Assembly: GCA_945952045.1 (NCBI GenBank)
Contig: CAMFHE010000011.1
Span: 1-64,000 of the forward strand
From: an uncultured Rhizobium sp.
GTDB taxonomy: Bacteria; Pseudomonadota; Alphaproteobacteria; Rhizobiales; Rhizobiaceae
Length of the DNA: 64,000 bases
Reading direction: 5' to 3'
Part shown: piece by piece, positions 63,392 to 64,000 of the stretch
Numbering within the stretch: the stretch's first letter is position 1
Layout: every line of letters begins with the position of its first letter
The notes under the pieces: generated by a model
Told to the model about the DNA's origin: nothing
What the model saw: the letters and a program-made list of their open reading frames with translations, nothing else
Databases searched by the model: none
Translations under genes and position numbers: made by a program

Positions 63392-64000
63392 ATGCGATTG
63401 CGGCTGATGTTGCAAGGACCCTCGCGTCTGATGGGCGCCATTCCGGAAAGGGCGCTAGAAGCCGGCAGCATGGTCGTCGGCCGTGCGAGCGAAGCCGACT
63501 GGTCCATACCCGACCCGGACCGCGTCCTGTCCAAGGCCCATTGCCGCGTCGATCTCAAGGATCAGGGATTTTTCCTGACGGATCTTTCCACCAACGGCGT
63601 TCGCGTCAATGGCGTTCCGATGACGCCGGGCATCCCGCGGCCGCTCGCCGATGGCGACATGCTACTGCTTGGCGACGCCATCGTCAGCGTGACGATCGAA
63701 AATGCCCTGGCGAAAGCGGCCCATACGCCGCCGCCAGCAGCAGATGGCGCCGATCCCTTCCCGGACGGTCCTTTCGGTTTCGATGCCGGCGCGCCGACGG
63801 CCGACGCCCCCCCGATTCAGGCCCCGAAACCGGAGATGGGTGCGGCCGCCGCGGCGAAAGTCATGCATGACTGGTGGGATCCGAGTGCAGTTTCGGGCAA
63901 GTCCGATGTGGCAGGCTGGAGCAATTCTGGGCCGGAAAGCGTCGATTCGCCTTCCGCTCCTGCATCTGCCGCAGCCGAGGTTTCGGCCCCGGCAACGGGC
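63392..64000 (+). CDS. FHA-domain T6SS regulator (TagH-like), truncated by the window edge
   Basis: A coding region of at least 203 codons that is open to the right end and so has no stop in the window. Residues about 1-95 form an FHA phosphothreonine-binding domain (VVGRASEADWSIPD, LSKAHCRVDLKDQ, TDLSTNGVRVNGV), followed by a proline/alanine-rich linker with ALAKAAHTPPPAADG. T6SS FHA proteins (TagH/Fha) bind TssL or TssM parts after phosphorylation by PpkA kinases. Other T6SS genes are expected just beyond. Confidence 0.88.
   Translation, partial: MRLRLMLQGPSRLMGAIPERALEAGSMVVGRASEADWSIPDPDRVLSKAHCRVDLKDQGFFLTDLSTNGVRVNGVPMTPGIPRPLADGDMLLLGDAIVSVTIENALAKAAHTPPPAADGADPFPDGPFGFDAGAPTADAPPIQAPKPEMGAAAAAKVMHDWWDPSAVSGKSDVAGWSNSGPESVDSPSAPASAAAEVSAPATG

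Overview
The window looks like a chromosomal or large-replicon segment of an alphaproteobacterium of the family Rhizobiaceae (Rhizobium/Agrobacterium type). The signs are high GC with strong GC preference at third codon positions, many ABC uptake operons, a type VI secretion (T6SS) locus with tandem tssC genes and divergent halves as in Agrobacterium, and the short intergenic palindrome (GCAATTCC...GGAATTGC, 16043-16086) that I recognise from memory as common in rhizobial genomes. No rRNA, tRNA, CRISPR, phage or insertion sequence was found.

Layout. (1) 302-12601: a catabolic and uptake island. A dipeptide/nickel-type ABC transporter (dppA-B-C and a fused DppDF ATPase) runs leftward, followed by a TRZ/ATZ-type amidohydrolase, a secreted ankyrin protein and a CynX-type MFS permease. 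Divergent from it lie a second, paralogous amidohydrolase, a cytosine-deaminase-like amidohydrolase and a GntR/FCD regulator. Together they look like uptake and hydrolytic deamination of an N-containing ring compound or amide. (2) 12696-15920: an AraC regulator and a ferrichrome-type TonB-dependent receptor. (3) 16089-20152: a lipid cluster matching the E. coli ynbA-ynbB-ynbC set (CDP-alcohol phosphotransferase, CdsA-like enzyme, hydrolase-methyltransferase fusion) plus a PlsC-type acyltransferase. (4) 20153-27029: an AraC regulator, UbiX, aldehyde dehydrogenase, UbiD, an FAD oxidoreductase, a TIGR02444-type protein and RidA, probably an aromatic or unsaturated acid pathway using prenylated FMN. 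(5) 27103-32267: a branched-chain-amino-acid-type (Liv) ABC operon. (6) 32486-39644: CorA, a sulfatase/phosphonate-monoester-hydrolase-like enzyme with an SsuABC/TauABC-type transporter, a divergent MarR regulator and a cupin. (7) 39820-45299: an FbpABC-type iron transporter, a DedA protein and a luciferase-like flavin monooxygenase. (8) 45452-48784: second-messenger signalling (class III cyclase; GAF-GGDEF-PilZ protein) and a GyrI-like protein. (9) 48905-64000: a T6SS locus. tssH-hcp-vgrG-(unknown)-tssA-tssB-tssC-tssC-tssE runs leftward; a STAS protein, a SpoIIE-like/GHKL kinase fusion, a PAAR protein, a methyltransferase and an FHA protein (cut by the window edge) surround the divergent centre.

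Recurring design: each of the four ABC uptake operons carries a hairpin or terminator directly after the substrate-binding-protein gene, which should make that protein in excess over the membrane parts. The most interesting loci are the STAS plus pseudo-phosphatase/kinase partner-switch pair in the middle of the T6SS locus, the zinc-ribbon methyltransferase between PAAR and FHA genes, the ynb-like lipid operon, and a short stretch of unusual base composition with repeated GTATAC sites inside the second amidohydrolase gene.
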